DNA of 64,000 bases from a virus. Each line of letters begins with the position of its first letter. Positions within the stretch are counted from its first letter, which is position 1. The translations under genes and the position numbers were made by a program. The stretch covers positions 248,001-312,000 of the IMG/VR virus record IMGVR_UViG_3300045971_000577; one strand, written 5' to 3'. Below the pieces are notes generated by a model. The model made no database searches and had not been told where the DNA came from. It saw only the letters and a program-made list of their open reading frames with translations. Positions 53,551 through 62,583 of the stretch are shown in pieces.

Positions 53551-56286
53551 TTAGTTAGTTACTTCTGTTGTTTGCACTGTTGCAACCCAACGAATTGTTT
53601 TAGCAGTTTCGCCTGTGACACGAACTCTCAACGAACCAGCAGTTGTATCAACAGTTACAGCGGCATCCCATGCATTGTTTGTTTCGCCGATGATTGTCTT
53701 CGATGGTGTGCCAACGAATGTGATCGACCCAGCGGTAGCGTCTTTCTTTGCTACGCCAACAAATCTATATCCAGCGCCACCACCTGTTGCATCTGTTCTA
53801 CGACCTGCAACCAAGATGTCGAATGTAAACAACGAGTTGTCAGGAAGAACTAGACGCTCAGATGCTCCGTCAAGGAATAGTTCTGTAACACCGTTTGTTG
53901 TGGTGATGTTACGAAGAACATACATGCCTCTTTGTGCGTCGCCTGCTGTAGCGAAGCTGCCGTTTGCAAAGGCTTTTTGCCCATAAAGTGTTGCATTTGC
54001 GCCGGTTCCTACAGCAAGAGAATCAACTGCTGTTGCTGCTGATCCGCTACCTAGAGCGACTGCATTTGTACCTGTTGCTACTGGAGTAACTGGTGTTGAT
54101 GGATTTTCTCTGTATAGCTTCAATGCGCCTGTTAGGTCAGCGAATACAAGTCCGCGGAATGCAGGCTGGCCTGATGCTGCGTCTGGTGCTGCAAATACTG
54201 AATTAGCAGATTGGCTGTTTAGAGTCAATGTCAATGTACCGGTGCTTGTTACTGGAGAACCTGTAACTGCGTAGATTGGTGTTGTAGATGCATCTGCAAG
54301 CGCGACCGAAGTAACACCTGTGTTTGCTACAGTGATAACACCTGCAGAGTTTGTAACGCTAATACCTGTGCCTGCTGTTACAGTCTTGTACTCAGATGAT
54401 GTTCCTGCAGCATTTACGCCAAGGACTTGGTTAGCTGTTCCAAGTGCTGTCAATCCAGATCCACCGTTAGCTGGGTTCAATGTACCTGCCATTGTGATGA
54501 CGCCGGATGTTGTTACTGGGCCACCGCTGAATGTCAAGCCAGTTGTGCCACCGCTAACATCGATAGAAGTAACAGTACCACCTGTTGAGCTAATTGTGAT
54601 TGCACCCGCTGCGTTGCCGATGCTGATACCAGTTCCTGCTGTTAGTGTTGCTAGGGTATATCCGCTACCGTTGCCGATTAGAAGTTCACCGTTGCCAACT
54701 GGACCTGCTACACCTGTGCCGCCATATGCTGCGCCAATGACACCTGCATTCCATGTGCCTGTTGTTACTGTACCAAGTGTCGTGATGGATGATTGACCAA
54801 CGTAACCAGAAGCGATATCAACAGTGTATGTTGGGCCTGCTGCCAATGCTGTTGTGATACGGTTAGCCGTACCTTGAATCATCAATGTGCCACCTAGGGA
54901 AATAGTTTCTGTACCAACGTTATCAGCGTCAAGTGTAATCGAAGAGTTCTGAAGCATTGCGTTTGTTACGCCAGCTGCATTTACCTTCAATCCTGATGAC
55001 GATTGTGTCAAGCTCGAACCTTCAAGAACCAATGTTAGTTGGCCGGAAGTCAATACAGAAGTAAGTTGAACTGCCTGGTTTGCAACAATGTCAAGACCAA
55101 TTTCTTGTGTTGGTAAGTTAGTAATACCAGCACCAAGATCGGCACTAATAACGTTACCGGCAACAGTAATACCTGTACCGCCGGTGTATGCGCCTGCGCC
55201 TGAGAATTGTGTCCATGTTTGACCAGCGAAGCTGCTCAATGTTGCTGTTTGTACCCAACCGGAGTCAGCGTAGGTTGTTCCTTCATTAACAAATACTGCC
55301 GCACCATTTAGGTCAGTGTAAGGCGTTGCATCCGAAGCACGAGCCATAGTGTATGTTGCACCAGTTACTGTTACGACATAGATACCGTTATCGGCTCCAG
55401 ATGTTTCTGCAGTTAGCAAAACTCTGTCTTGGTCGAGAATAGTATAACCGTCGATAACCAATGGTGTAGAACCAGCTAGTGGTACGTTCACATCAGCAAA
55501 TGCTGCAACGGCTTGCTTCCAGCTTAGGCCAGATACCAAGTTGTCGACATAATTCTTATTTGCTGCATCTGTTGCGTTAGTTGGATCTGGAAGGCCAGTA
55601 ACTGTTGCTCCACCAATAAACGATAGGTTGCCGGACATGGAATCGCCGGTGATGTTTACATATGTACCATCTACAAGTGCGGTAATATCACCTGTTGTTA
55701 CAGCGGTGTTACCAGTTACGCGGCCCTTAGTGTCAAGTGTAACCTTAACAAAGTTACCTGTCGAAGCCTGTGTAACTGTAGCAAGATCGATAGTTGGAGA
55801 CGAAGCTTGGCCGTCACCGTTTGTTACGTCGATATTGCCGGCTGTACCGGTAATGCTACGATCAACAAATCCACCTGCGGTTTGAACTACAAATCCTGTT
55901 CCGGTCAATGCTGAAAGATCTTGCAAATTCTGCGACAATGCCAACGCAAATGTACCGCTGTTGGTAATAGTTTGTGTTGCGCCTGCGCTAACACTCAAAC
56001 CAGTACCAGTTGTTACGGTTACAGATGTTACTGTACCACCGCCCGTGGACAATGCTACCCATGTTGTTCCGTCGTGAAATTCGAGGTCGTTTGCATCGTC
56101 GTTAAAACGCAACATAGCCGCAGTAGGCGATGCTGGACGCTCTGCAAGAGTTCCTGATGGTAGTGTTAGTGCGCCTGTGCCGATAATTGTAAGTACACCA
56201 GCTTGACCGCCTAGTGGTGGTAGTTCTGTTACGTCAAGCGTTTGAAGTCCACCGTAAATCGCGCCTGTATCAAAGTTGAAATCCAT
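53551..56286 (-). CDS. Tail fibre/adhesin, 911 aa
   Basis: Same architecture as 50954: MDFNFDTGAIYGGLQTLDVT attachment region, GTLAERPASPTAAMLRFNDD, repeats, VTGLPDPTNATDAANKNYVD, RVLLTAETSGADNGIYVVTV, NAVALGSGSAATAVDSLAVG head repeats and the IRWVATVQTTEVTN ending. Probably generated by duplication; shaft lengths differ. Confidence 0.85.
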   Translation of the reverse strand: MDFNFDTGAIYGGLQTLDVTELPPLGGQAGVLTIIGTGALTLPSGTLAERPASPTAAMLRFNDDANDLEFHDGTTWVALSTGGGTVTSVTVTTGTGLSVSAGATQTITNSGTFALALSQNLQDLSALTGTGFVVQTAGGFVDRSITGTAGNIDVTNGDGQASSPTIDLATVTQASTGNFVKVTLDTKGRVTGNTAVTTGDITALVDGTYVNITGDSMSGNLSFIGGATVTGLPDPTNATDAANKNYVDNLVSGLSWKQAVAAFADVNVPLAGSTPLVIDGYTILDQDRVLLTAETSGADNGIYVVTVTGATYTMARASDATPYTDLNGAAVFVNEGTTYADSGWVQTATLSSFAGQTWTQFSGAGAYTGGTGITVAGNVISADLGAGITNLPTQEIGLDIVANQAVQLTSVLTSGQLTLVLEGSSLTQSSSGLKVNAAGVTNAMLQNSSITLDADNVGTETISLGGTLMIQGTANRITTALAAGPTYTVDIASGYVGQSSITTLGTVTTGTWNAGVIGAAYGGTGVAGPVGNGELLIGNGSGYTLATLTAGTGISIGNAAGAITISSTGGTVTSIDVSGGTTGLTFSGGPVTTSGVITMAGTLNPANGGSGLTALGTANQVLGVNAAGTSSEYKTVTAGTGISVTNSAGVITVANTGVTSVALADASTTPIYAVTGSPVTSTGTLTLTLNSQSANSVFAAPDAASGQPAFRGLVFADLTGALKLYRENPSTPVTPVATGTNAVALGSGSAATAVDSLAVGTGANATLYGQKAFANGSFATAGDAQRGMYVLRNITTTNGVTELFLDGASERLVLPDNSLFTFDILVAGRRTDATGGGAGYRFVGVAKKDATAGSITFVGTPSKTIIGETNNAWDAAVTVDTTAGSLRVRVTGETAKTIRWVATVQTTEVTN

Positions 56287-56299
56287 TTTGTTATTTTCC

Positions 56300-57481
56300 T
56301 TAGTTTGTAATCTCGACTGTTTCGACTAAAGCGACCCATCGTATTGTTTTTGATGCTTCTCCCGTGACTGAAATTTTCAGTGATCCGTTAATTGCATCCG
56401 CAGTTATATTTATATCCCATACTGGATTAGACTCCGCTAACACAGTCTTTTGTACTGATCCTTGAATAGCCGTTGACGCTACTCCCGCATTTCTATATAT
56501 TACCCCGGCGGCAGTGTAACCTGCATGGCCATTTCCTATATCTGTTCTATGTGCTGTAACTGTTACCTTAAACGTCCAGGTGGAATCATCCGGTAATACT
56601 ATACGTTGATTTCCACCTGTACCATCAACAAATAGTTCCTGTGCCGCTGGACTAATAGTAGTCCCACGAACAATGTATCTACCTACTTGTGCATCACCGG
56701 GATTTGTAAATCTTCCTGCAGACTGAACAAATCCGCCCGGAATTCTTGAGTATGATTGTTTACCAATAGCCAATGAGTTTGTGCCGGATGGTGCTGTTTC
56801 TGCACCAGAACCGATTGCAACAGAATCCAATGCTTGTGCAACTGGTGCTGTAAATCCATTTACTTTTTCGTTGTAAAGACGCGGACTCTTGGCAATGACA
56901 TCCCATGTAGCCCCGTTAAATCGGTAAATTGCATTACCGTCAGTAACTGCCTGATCAATATAGATTGCACCAATTGCATCTGTCCCGGTAGGAGGACCTA
57001 CATCCTCTCGTACACTCGGTGCGCCGCCGCCATTGATAACTTGTAGTTGATTTACAACATTGTTTAGTCCGGCTTGCGACGGAGTAATAATTATCGGTGC
57101 ATTTGTTGCAGCGGTAATTCTACCTTTAGAGTTTACTGTAAAAATACCAACTGTTGAAGTTGTACCATAAATACCGGCATTCACTCCAGTGTCTGATAGA
57201 GTGGTCGTTACAGGAGAAATTCCCGATCCAGTAATATCACCGACAAGAGTAATAGGACCGTCTACAGGATCTTGCCAGGTTGTGGTACCAACACCGTCGG
57301 TTGTTAGGACTTGTCCTGGATTACCAGCGATTAGTGGATAACTATTTCCGGTAATTATTACCGGATTGCCGCCGTTAACAATCGGAAAGTTATTTGTTGT
57401 AAGTGGACCGCCGAGAGTCGGTGACGTATCAACTACAACATCGGTATTGGCTTTTAACAGTGTGCTGACTTTGATTACCAT
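56300..57481 (-). CDS. Tail fibre/adhesin, 393 aa
   Basis: Shorter paralogue: MVIKVSTLLKANTDVVVDTS start, TTTLSDTGVNAGIYGTTSTV repeat, GPPTGTDAIGAIYIDQAVTD, then DSVAIGSGAETAPSGTNSLA and the shared C-terminal domain (FTNPGDAQVGRYIVRG...IRWVALVETVEITN). GATAAATA 28 nt before the ATG makes it the first gene of a fibre transcript. Confidence 0.83.
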   Translation of the reverse strand: MVIKVSTLLKANTDVVVDTSPTLGGPLTTNNFPIVNGGNPVIITGNSYPLIAGNPGQVLTTDGVGTTTWQDPVDGPITLVGDITGSGISPVTTTLSDTGVNAGIYGTTSTVGIFTVNSKGRITAATNAPIIITPSQAGLNNVVNQLQVINGGGAPSVREDVGPPTGTDAIGAIYIDQAVTDGNAIYRFNGATWDVIAKSPRLYNEKVNGFTAPVAQALDSVAIGSGAETAPSGTNSLAIGKQSYSRIPGGFVQSAGRFTNPGDAQVGRYIVRGTTISPAAQELFVDGTGGNQRIVLPDDSTWTFKVTVTAHRTDIGNGHAGYTAAGVIYRNAGVASTAIQGSVQKTVLAESNPVWDINITADAINGSLKISVTGEASKTIRWVALVETVEITN

Positions 57482-57509
57482 GCGTTCCGATTCCTAATAG
57501 GCTTTTTCA

Positions 57510-57517
57510 TATTTATC
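57510..57517 (-). promoter_or_regulatory. Late-type promoter box for fibre operon
   Basis: GATAAATA on the minus strand, 28 nt before the 393-aa fibre gene. Confidence 0.55.
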
Positions 57518-57601
57518 ACAAATGTGAAAAATTTACACCCGTTTATTGTATGTCGGGTGAATCGAGTCGCTATATACCGGCGGGCATACCCTGCCACACT
57601 A

Positions 57602-58174
57602 TTATCCTATAACTATTCTGCCCGACATTTGAACTCCGTTCAATATGGATCGGCCCGGGGATGAAGATCCGATACCAGAAAATCCGGCAGCACTGTCAAC
57701 ATCGACTTCTACACTAAATGTTCCAGGACCGGAATAAGTATGTGTAGGATTTTGCAAGGTACTTGTGCCTCCGTCGCCAAATCTCCAAGCCCATTGTGTT
57801 ATGCCACCACCCGAGGGACCGCTGAATGCCCATGTCTGTGTAGTCGATGGAACGTATACAGAAGAGGTTATTGTTGTACTGGCGGTCGGGTCAACTGTAA
57901 TAGTAAAACTTGATGTTACCGGGGTTATGATATTAACATCAGTGTTATATGTCATCACAGGATAATATATACCAGCTAACGAATATATATGGGCGGTAGT
58001 GAACTGTGTTGTACCAATTCCTCCGCTCTGGGTATAATCGGTAGATCCATCGCCGAAGACAATCCGAATGTTATAGATATAGCTGGCTGCAAAACTAGCC
58101 TGGCCATGATATGTTACGTCGAGTGGCACGGCGCCACTCGACGGTGTTGCTGTATTGAGTATTGCTACTGGCAT
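57602..58174 (-). CDS. PKD-domain protein, 190 aa
   Basis: Two PKD-type Ig folds: residues ~1-95 (VDVTYHGQASFA ... IVFGDGSTDY ... TAHIYSLAGIYYPV) and ~95-175 (WAFSGPSGGGITQWAWRFGD then GGTSTLQNPTHTYSGPGTF). The FGDG and TH-(T/I)Y motifs are diagnostic. In phages such domains decorate virion surfaces or fibres and bind glycans weakly. Confidence 0.82.
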   Translation of the reverse strand: MPVAILNTATPSSGAVPLDVTYHGQASFAASYIYNIRIVFGDGSTDYTQSGGIGTTQFTTAHIYSLAGIYYPVMTYNTDVNIITPVTSSFTITVDPTASTTITSSVYVPSTTQTWAFSGPSGGGITQWAWRFGDGGTSTLQNPTHTYSGPGTFSVEVDVDSAAGFSGIGSSSPGRSILNGVQMSGRIVIG

Positions 58175-58175
58175 G

Positions 58176-58577
58176 TCAATCCTTTATTATTATGTCATAG
58201 CAAATTCTAAAAACTTGTCTATAATCGGCTGTTATTTCTTCATCTATATGTATATCTCTAATAGCGATTAATAAATAATCGCCAGTAGCGTAAATATATG
58301 CGTTAGCGTCCAATGAATGATTTAGATACCGACCGGCCTGTGTTGTATAATTATCAATAGTAGCAGATTCTATAATACTACCCATTTCAATAAAGTTCTT
58401 TGCAAAAAGTCCTAATCCCTCAATATTACTATTTCTAACTTCGGTATTCAATAACCTGCATTCTTTATAAAACGTTGGATTTTTTAGTTTGTCTTCGGCG
58501 ATGTCCTTAGATAGGCTGAGCGATTCTATTATGCGAATATAGTCTTGATGATTTACATCAAGCATGTCATGCTGCAT
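58176..58577 (-). CDS. SET-domain protein, putative lysine methyltransferase
   Basis: 133 residues. SNIEGLGLFAKNFIEMGSII (first SET strand pair), AGRYLNHSLDANAYIYATGD (the RYhNHS pseudoknot motif) and LLIAIRDIHIDEEITADYRQ (xEEhTxDY) are the SET signatures in order. SET enzymes methylate lysine with S-adenosylmethionine. No pre-SET; a compact viral-type SET. It lies 2 bp from the PKD gene and overlaps the glycine-rich gene, so a virion protein may be the target. Confidence 0.78.
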   Translation of the reverse strand: MQHDMLDVNHQDYIRIIESLSLSKDIAEDKLKNPTFYKECRLLNTEVRNSNIEGLGLFAKNFIEMGSIIESATIDNYTTQAGRYLNHSLDANAYIYATGDYLLIAIRDIHIDEEITADYRQVFRICYDIIIKD

Positions 58578-59433
58578 TATTAGGAAACGATCTACCAGAA
58601 CCCCATATTACTCTGACGGCGCCGTGAGCACCGTTGCCGCCAGTATATGTAGGTTGTAAACGAGTTCCTCCTGCGCCAACCACAACAGTGTAGTCACTAC
58701 CGGGTGTTACAGAAATATTATTATACCATCCTAGTCCGCCGCCACCACCACCGTAACCGACCGCGAAGCCGCCTGAACCGCCGCCGCCGTAGAGTCCGCC
58801 GTCGCCGGTGTGACGACCTGCAGAGTTTCCCGAATCAGCAGCAGAACCCGTTGCGCCGGCAGAACCGCCTTCGCCCGGTGAGCCAAAACTGCCGGATCCT
58901 GCAGCGCCGCCGGCGCCGTTAGTTCCCTGCCCATACAATCCTACACCACCACCACCACCGCCCCATCCGGTGGTGGTGGTGGCTGGACCGCAACCCGCAC
59001 CACCACCACCACCACCGGATCCTGATTGCCCTGCAGAGTTATATGTTGTACCATTGCCACCATTGCCGATATATCCGCCGGCACCAGCACCGGTTACAGG
59101 ACCACCATGGCCCCCATTACCGCCGCCCTGCCCGGTATATGATCCACCTGCGCCGCCGCTGGGTGAAACACCTTTAAGGCCGCCGGTGCCGGAAACTATA
59201 GCCGAATCCCAAAAATATGATATACTGCCATCACTACCGCCGGTGGTGCCGGTGGCACCACCTCCCCAGCCGCCGCCACCGATACAGACAGCACATACTG
59301 ATGTTACCCCCGCTGGTACAGTAAACGTATATGTACCCGGTGTTGTGAATAATTGTTCAGATGATAGTGGTGCAGATTCTGCTGATAATACAACTCTGCC
59401 CGATGTGAAGATGCTATTTAGATTTACCGACAT
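58567..59433 (-). CDS. Glycine-rich tail tip/adhesin-like protein, 288 aa
   Basis: After a ~55-residue N-terminus (EQLFTTPGTYTFTVPAGVTS) the protein is dominated by Gly runs (GGGGGGAGCGPATTTTGWGG and similar) and ends GGTRLQPTYTGGNGAHGAVR-VIWG, the common 'glycine-rich domain' C-terminus of phage fibre proteins. Polyglycine-II lattices of this sort form receptor-binding tips such as in S16 gp38. GATAAATA 22 nt upstream. Confidence 0.78.
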   Translation of the reverse strand: MSVNLNSIFTSGRVVLSAESAPLSSEQLFTTPGTYTFTVPAGVTSVCAVCIGGGGWGGGATGTTGGSDGSISYFWDSAIVSGTGGLKGVSPSGGAGGSYTGQGGGNGGHGGPVTGAGAGGYIGNGGNGTTYNSAGQSGSGGGGGGAGCGPATTTTGWGGGGGGVGLYGQGTNGAGGAAGSGSFGSPGEGGSAGATGSAADSGNSAGRHTGDGGLYGGGGSGGFAVGYGGGGGGLGWYNNISVTPGSDYTVVVGAGGTRLQPTYTGGNGAHGAVRVIWGSGRSFPNNAA

Positions 59434-59455
59434 ATATGTCCTTTAAGAGTCTGTA

Positions 59456-59463
59456 TATTTATC
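59456..59463 (-). promoter_or_regulatory. Late-type promoter box
   Basis: GATAAATA on the minus strand, 22 nt before the glycine-rich gene. Confidence 0.55.
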
Positions 59464-59549
59464 GCGCAAAGGTAAAAAGAAGTACCGTGGACAGAAGAAA
59501 GAAAAGCTGCTCGAAGAAAATTACTAGCAGAAAAATTTAGCCAAGAAAA

Positions 59550-59575
59550 AAGCCCCGATTAAGGGGCTTTTTGTT
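59550..59575 (-). terminator. Rho-independent terminator after capsid gene
   Basis: GCCCC-TTAATC-GGGGC stem flanked by A/T runs (TTTTTT on the minus strand), about 40 nt after the major capsid stop. Confidence 0.82.
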
Positions 59576-59611
59576 TCTATTACACTTTCCGTAATATCAA
59601 TCCAATGCAGA

Positions 59612-60784
59612 TTAATAAAACTTCAATGTCGAGCTGTCAATACCAACCTTCGACAAATAGTCAGCTGCGTTACCGAAGCTGTTTGCTGTGTTAGTAAGTT
59701 CTAGGTAGCCGTAACGTGTCATGAACGATACAACTGGTTCGAACGTTTGTGGATCCATAACTGGACCGACGCTCATCAATGGAATGTATGGGCAGTAGTA
59801 AGCTGCGGCGTCAGTTTCTGTAGGACCCTTGTAACCCATAAGGATTGGGTCGCCATCGCTAGCGTACTGGTTGACATACACGCGCATTGTGCTGTTCAAT
59901 GTACCAACAAACTTTGTGTTTGTAGGTGCTTCGAATGTACCTTCTGTGGTACGAGCAAACGACGATGTTGTTGCAGACTGAAGAATTGTCAACGCTGTTG
60001 GCGAAACAACTGCCCAGTTAGCAGCACCACGACGTGTGCGTGCAGCAATCAAGTTGGCCTGCTGGTTGATCATAACTGCTAGCGCAGCCATTTCATCACC
60101 AACGTATGTAGCTGTACCAGATACAGCGGCTTGGTTGAATGTTGTTGGAGCGACAGGAACTAGAGCGCCTAGCTTGTAGAGCATTTCCTGGTCGATTTCA
60201 ACTGTGATTTCTTGTGCAAGAGCTTGCATGATTTCAGCTTCGATGTCGATACCGTGAATAGCATTAGCATCTTGAGCGGCTTCGAATGTCCAACGAGCAG
60301 ATAGTCTGCGTGTCTTAGCTTCGACAGTCTCTTTCAAGATCTGAATGCTCATCTTGTTACCTGGTACACCTTCCATACGTGCTGTAGAAGCAGCAGCAGG
60401 GTCAGCTTGAACTTCGTTACCCGAATATGCCTTAGCAATTTCGAATGGACCAAGAGCTTCTGTACCAGCTGTTACACCAGCGGCTGTGTTTGCATAGCGA
60501 ACACGAAGAGTGTGGATCTGACCGACGGGGCCTGTCATTGGCTGAACGCCCATGATTTCGTTAGCGATAACGGTAGGCATAACACGACGGATTAGGGGTA
60601 GCATCACCTTGTTTAGTACAGCGATGTTACCAGCTTGTGTAGCACCTGCGGTTGCCGATTCAGCCAAGTAACGACGAGTGTTTTCAAACACGACGTCCAT
60701 GGACTGTCTACGGGTACCCGAAAGGCCTTCTAGAAGGGCTTCTTTTGTTGCGCCCCAGTTTGATTCAAATAGCTTTGTTGCCAT
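59612..60784 (-). CDS. gp23: Major capsid protein, gp23-like
   Basis: 390 residues. MATKLFESNWGATKEALLEG with RRYLAE-SATAG, a match to the gp21 cleavage rule (L-x-E), so the first ~42 residues are likely removed in maturation. VLPLIRRVMPTVIANEIMGV QPMTG, then QIHTLRVRY and KTRRLSARWTFEAAQDANAI-HG, PYIPLMSVGPVMDPQTFEPV and MTRYGYLEL are gp23/HK97-fold markers. Shorter than T4 gp23 (521 aa). Located last in the 67-21-22-23 order, with its own terminator. Confidence 0.93.
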   Translation of the reverse strand: MATKLFESNWGATKEALLEGLSGTRRQSMDVVFENTRRYLAESATAGATQAGNIAVLNKVMLPLIRRVMPTVIANEIMGVQPMTGPVGQIHTLRVRYANTAAGVTAGTEALGPFEIAKAYSGNEVQADPAAASTARMEGVPGNKMSIQILKETVEAKTRRLSARWTFEAAQDANAIHGIDIEAEIMQALAQEITVEIDQEMLYKLGALVPVAPTTFNQAAVSGTATYVGDEMAALAVMINQQANLIAARTRRGAANWAVVSPTALTILQSATTSSFARTTEGTFEAPTNTKFVGTLNSTMRVYVNQYASDGDPILMGYKGPTETDAAAYYCPYIPLMSVGPVMDPQTFEPVVSFMTRYGYLELTNTANSFGNAADYLSKVGIDSSTLKFY

Positions 60785-60800
60785 TGTAAAATTCTCCTAT

Positions 60801-61922
60801 TTACTTTCTGATTCCGGCTAAGGATAAAATCTTCTTTAGATCCGAAGAGTCCGATTCGGCATCTTCGACTTGAGCGACCTCCGCTCTATTACCTGTCTTT
60901 GCAGACAATGTTGCTTCGTTCAACTGTGGCTTTGCAGCTACAGGTTTACGTTCTACAGCTTCATTTAGAACGCTTGGTAGGTATTTGTTGTACTGACCTT
61001 GCAAATTCTTTGTCTGAACTGATTCAAGCAATTCCTTCATTACAGCCTTCTTGTCTTTCGACAATGGGGCCAGTAACTCGCTCATAACTTTTTGTCTTTC
61101 AACTAGGTCCTGAGTTGCCTTCAACTTGGTGTCCATGCCTTCCATTACTGTCTTTGTCTTCTTTACCGACTCTTTTAGGGTCGACAATTCAGCAGTCTTG
61201 GACTCTAGAACCTTCTGCATCTTGCGTAGTTCAGTGCCTTCGTTTAGATACGAAGTCATGAATTCAGCTGCGAAGCTTTCAAACATCTTGCGACCGAACT
61301 CGTTTTCGCGGGCGACACGAATGTCATCCTTAAATTGACCGATTTCAGAACGCAGAGTCTTTTCAATGTTAGACTCGACGATTGTTGCTGCACGCTTGAT
61401 AAACTGTGCCTTTGTTTCTTGTAGCTTCTTGTTACCTTCGGCAACCATCTTGACTTTCTGTTCCACTAGGGACTTCTTGTCAGCACGGAACTCGCGAATT
61501 TCTTCTGCAAGTTGCTTCAATAGGAAGTTCTCAAGCTTCTTGAAGTTTTCCTTCATTGCTGACTTCTCAGCGTGAAACTCTTTCATTTCCTTAGCTACGG
61601 CTTCTGTAACGAACTTGTTTAGCATTCCTGTGTGTTCGACGAGTTTGCTCTTGTAAGCAACACGTTCTTCGACAAGTTTTCTCTTGTCACTGGCGAATTC
61701 TTCGAGTTCAACGCGGACCTTGTCTGTCAAGAAACGATCCATTGACTCAACCAAAACTCCCTTGTCATGTTCAAACTTGCGTGCAAATTCCTCGCGGAGT
61801 GTTGCAGCAACTTCTTCACGTGCTTCGGTGATCTTTGATTCCCACAATCCAACGATCTGATTGCGGATGTCTTCGGATAGCCCAACGCTTTCGCTCAAGA
61901 TCTCATCTATTTTTTTTGCCAT
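60801..61922 (-). CDS. gp22: Prohead core scaffold protein, gp22-like
   Basis: 373 residues, nearly all charged helix (REEFARKFEHDKGVLVESMD, KVRVELEEFASDKRKLVEER ...), the long coiled-coil composition of the gp22 core scaffold, placed between protease and capsid genes exactly as in T4-like phages. Contains several h-x-E sites for gp21. C-terminus ends SSDLKKILSLAGIRK. Assembles the internal core and is degraded on maturation. Confidence 0.85.
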   Translation of the reverse strand: MAKKIDEILSESVGLSEDIRNQIVGLWESKITEAREEVAATLREEFARKFEHDKGVLVESMDRFLTDKVRVELEEFASDKRKLVEERVAYKSKLVEHTGMLNKFVTEAVAKEMKEFHAEKSAMKENFKKLENFLLKQLAEEIREFRADKKSLVEQKVKMVAEGNKKLQETKAQFIKRAATIVESNIEKTLRSEIGQFKDDIRVARENEFGRKMFESFAAEFMTSYLNEGTELRKMQKVLESKTAELSTLKESVKKTKTVMEGMDTKLKATQDLVERQKVMSELLAPLSKDKKAVMKELLESVQTKNLQGQYNKYLPSVLNEAVERKPVAAKPQLNEATLSAKTGNRAEVAQVEDAESDSSDLKKILSLAGIRK

Positions 61923-61933
61923 CTTGAGTTCTC

Positions 61934-62569
61934 CTATTGTATCTTTAACTCTTGAATAAATCGATGAAGGTCCTTAACAAGCTGTTTTTGTGCGGTGGCT
62001 TCTGTAAGTGCTTCCCTTGCGGTTGTCACAATACGCGAACCACCCTTCATGTTAAAAAGACTTTCGTATATCGTTCTTGGAAATGCATTTGGTGCACTTG
62101 GTTGTGCCACGATGTCAACAGTTACAATTTCAAAATCTGAAACTGCACCATCGTCACCAACATTACCAGAACCACGGGATGAAACCCCCAACTTTGCACC
62201 CGAAAGTAACAATGTCTTAACTATGTTACCCATCGGAGTTGGAACAATCTTCAACTTACCGTATCCATCAGCACCTTCAATCCACATTTCTGTGATAAGG
62301 TGTGCGACGCGGTCAAGGTTAATAGAGAGCTCTTCCGGATGGTCGAGTTCTCCCATTACTGTATGACCGGTACTTAACTTTTCTGTGATAGAGTTTACAG
62401 CGCGGGCAATCTCTCGGGCTGGATAAACACGCTGGTTTTGGTTTCTTACGTCACCCTGGATAAAGATCCCTTTCATGCAGAGATCCTTACCACCAGCTTT
62501 GTTATCTTCTTCAAGAAGTTGAACGTGTGCCTTGTCGAAAGACAGGAACTCGTACAGTTTATTTGCCAT
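61934..62569 (-). CDS. gp21: Prohead core protein protease, gp21-like
   Basis: 211 residues. MGELDHPEELSINLDRVAHL supplies the catalytic His and LGVSSRGSGNV the catalytic Ser of herpes-type (S78/U9-like) prohead proteases; DFEIVTVDIVAQPSAPNAFP is the following family strand. It cleaves scaffold and capsid N-termini at h-x-E. Ends in TAG, so the phage still uses amber as a terminator for an essential late gene. Confidence 0.92.
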   Translation of the reverse strand: MANKLYEFLSFDKAHVQLLEEDNKAGGKDLCMKGIFIQGDVRNQNQRVYPAREIARAVNSITEKLSTGHTVMGELDHPEELSINLDRVAHLITEMWIEGADGYGKLKIVPTPMGNIVKTLLLSGAKLGVSSRGSGNVGDDGAVSDFEIVTVDIVAQPSAPNAFPRTIYESLFNMKGGSRIVTTAREALTEATAQKQLVKDLHRFIQELKIQ

Positions 62570-62583
62570 TTCTGTTTTCTACC

